20,450 nt of DNA from JAFKKS01 sp039808325 (GTDB taxonomy: Bacteria; Pseudomonadota; Alphaproteobacteria; Rhizobiales; Xanthobacteraceae). The DNA lies in the NCBI GenBank assembly GCA_039808325.1, contig JBDHSU010000078.1, forward strand, positions 1 through 20,450, given 5' to 3'. Numbering within the stretch: position 1 is the first letter of the stretch; each line of letters opens with the position of its first letter. Below the pieces are notes generated by a model, which made no database searches, was not told the DNA's origin, and saw nothing but the letters and a program-made list of their open reading frames with translations. The position numbers were made by a program, and so were the translations under genes. Positions 19,821-20,450 of this stretch are shown piece after piece.

Positions 19821-20450
19821 ATGATGTCATCGCCGCAGTCGCGGACTGTCGACTTCCAGGGAAGCGACGGCAACCGCCTCGTTGCCGACGTTTTCGGCGA
19901 AGCCGGTGCGCCGGTCCTCCTCCTGCACGGTGCGGGGCAAACACGTCACGCCTGGCGCCGCAGCGCTGAGCAGTTGGCGCGCGCCGGGTGGACCGCCTAT
20001 GCGCTCGATCAGCGCGGCCACGGCGATTCCGAATGGCATCCGACAGGCGCGTACGGCTTCCAGGATTTCGCGGACGATGCGCGTGCCGTGGCCGATGCGC
20101 TGGCGGCGCGGCACGGCCGCCGGCCGGCCGCCATCGGCGCGTCGCTCGGGGGATTGGCGAGCTTGCTTGTCGCCGGTTCCGCTGCCGAGGGCGATCCGCC
20201 GCTGTCATCCCTCGTCATGGTCGATATCACGCCGCGCGTCGACATCGAGGGCGTGAAGCGGGTTCGTGGCTTCATGCGCGAACACGCACGCGACGGTTTC
20301 GCCTCGGTCGATGAGGCTGCAGCCGCCGTCGCCGCGTATCTGCCGCATCGGCCGCGTCCGCGCTCCAACGACGGCCTGAAGCGCAACCTCCGGCGTGGCG
20401 ACGACGGGCGCTGGCGCTGGCACTGGGACCCTCGGTTCCTGGAAGGGCCG
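19821..20450 (+). CDS. Alpha/beta hydrolase, second of a pair, cut by the right edge
   Basis: The frame is open from 19821 to the end of the window (210 codons, no stop), encoding a second alpha/beta hydrolase. Visible: VLLLHGAGQTRHAW (32-45), LDQRGHGDSEW (62-72) and the nucleophile elbow GASLGG (106-111, Ser108). The acid and histidine of the triad lie beyond the edge. The late region HDGRWRWHWDPRFL-like (GRWRWHWDPRFLEG) is typical of peroxidase/epoxide-hydrolase-like members. The start is ATG 19821 or the adjacent ATG 19824; no clear Shine-Dalgarno is seen, and translation may be coupled to the upstream gene, which ends 10 bp before. It is not a copy of its neighbour: sequence identity is low apart from the shared motifs. 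Confidence 0.9.
   Translation, partial: MMSSPQSRTVDFQGSDGNRLVADVFGEAGAPVLLLHGAGQTRHAWRRSAEQLARAGWTAYALDQRGHGDSEWHPTGAYGFQDFADDARAVADALAARHGRRPAAIGASLGGLASLLVAGSAAEGDPPLSSLVMVDITPRVDIEGVKRVRGFMREHARDGFASVDEAAAAVAAYLPHRPRPRSNDGLKRNLRRGDDGRWRWHWDPRFLEGP

Noticed and set aside
18596..19873. A 425-codon open frame on the minus strand opposite the membrane protein and hydrolase genes
   Set aside because: It spans two well-supported plus-strand genes and their gap, has no recognisable domain and no ribosome site. It is a shadow frame.

Overview
The window looks like chromosomal DNA of a GC-rich alphaproteobacterium, most likely of the order Hyphomicrobiales (Bradyrhizobium/Xanthobacteraceae-like). 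This is inferred from gene content (Usg, a CsbD protein behind an EcfG-type promoter, a GroES/GroEL pair behind a CIRCE element, a zf-CHCC protein) and from intergenic palindromes typical of that order. No database search was possible. I see no transposase, integrase, phage gene, CRISPR array or rRNA.

Layout. 1-1104: groES-groEL on the minus strand (groEL cut by the window edge), with an upstream CIRCE operator and a bipartite inverted repeat between the genes. 1105-3026: usg, a small unknown gene (minus), and a Crp/Fnr-type regulator. 3027-3779: a short-chain dehydrogenase (minus), with a terminator and two palindromic repeats between it and the regulator. 4071-5235: two tandem, apparently paralogous lipoproteins. 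5468-7750: a membrane CHASE4-like/GGDEF/EAL cyclic-di-GMP protein (minus). 7998-9948: a CinA/MoCF-domain protein, xanthine phosphoribosyltransferase and a cupin. 10016-10102: tRNA-Leu(UAA). 10244-12078: an outer-membrane beta-barrel protein, a small secreted Cys-containing protein and CsbD. 12130-14899: a divergent copper module, with a Cu(I) P1B-ATPase (minus) and a CsoR regulator (plus) around a shared palindromic operator. 14963-17711 (minus): acyl-CoA dehydrogenase, FAD monooxygenase and zf-CHCC protein. 17918-20450 (plus): an unknown membrane protein followed by two different alpha/beta hydrolases, the second cut by the edge.

How the genes work together. Several units are stress or homeostasis functions with readable control sites: HrcA/CIRCE for the chaperonins, CsoR for copper export, and EcfG general stress response for CsbD. 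The rest are ordinary metabolic, envelope and signalling genes. I did not find a clearly undescribed multi-gene system. The best leads are the copper operator/promoter geometry with a possibly leaderless csoR, the EcfG promoter, the paralogous lipoprotein pair with a possible frameshift, the acyl-CoA dehydrogenase with an apparently relocated catalytic glutamate, the mini-ORF bridging cinA and gpt, and the family of bipartite intergenic repeats.
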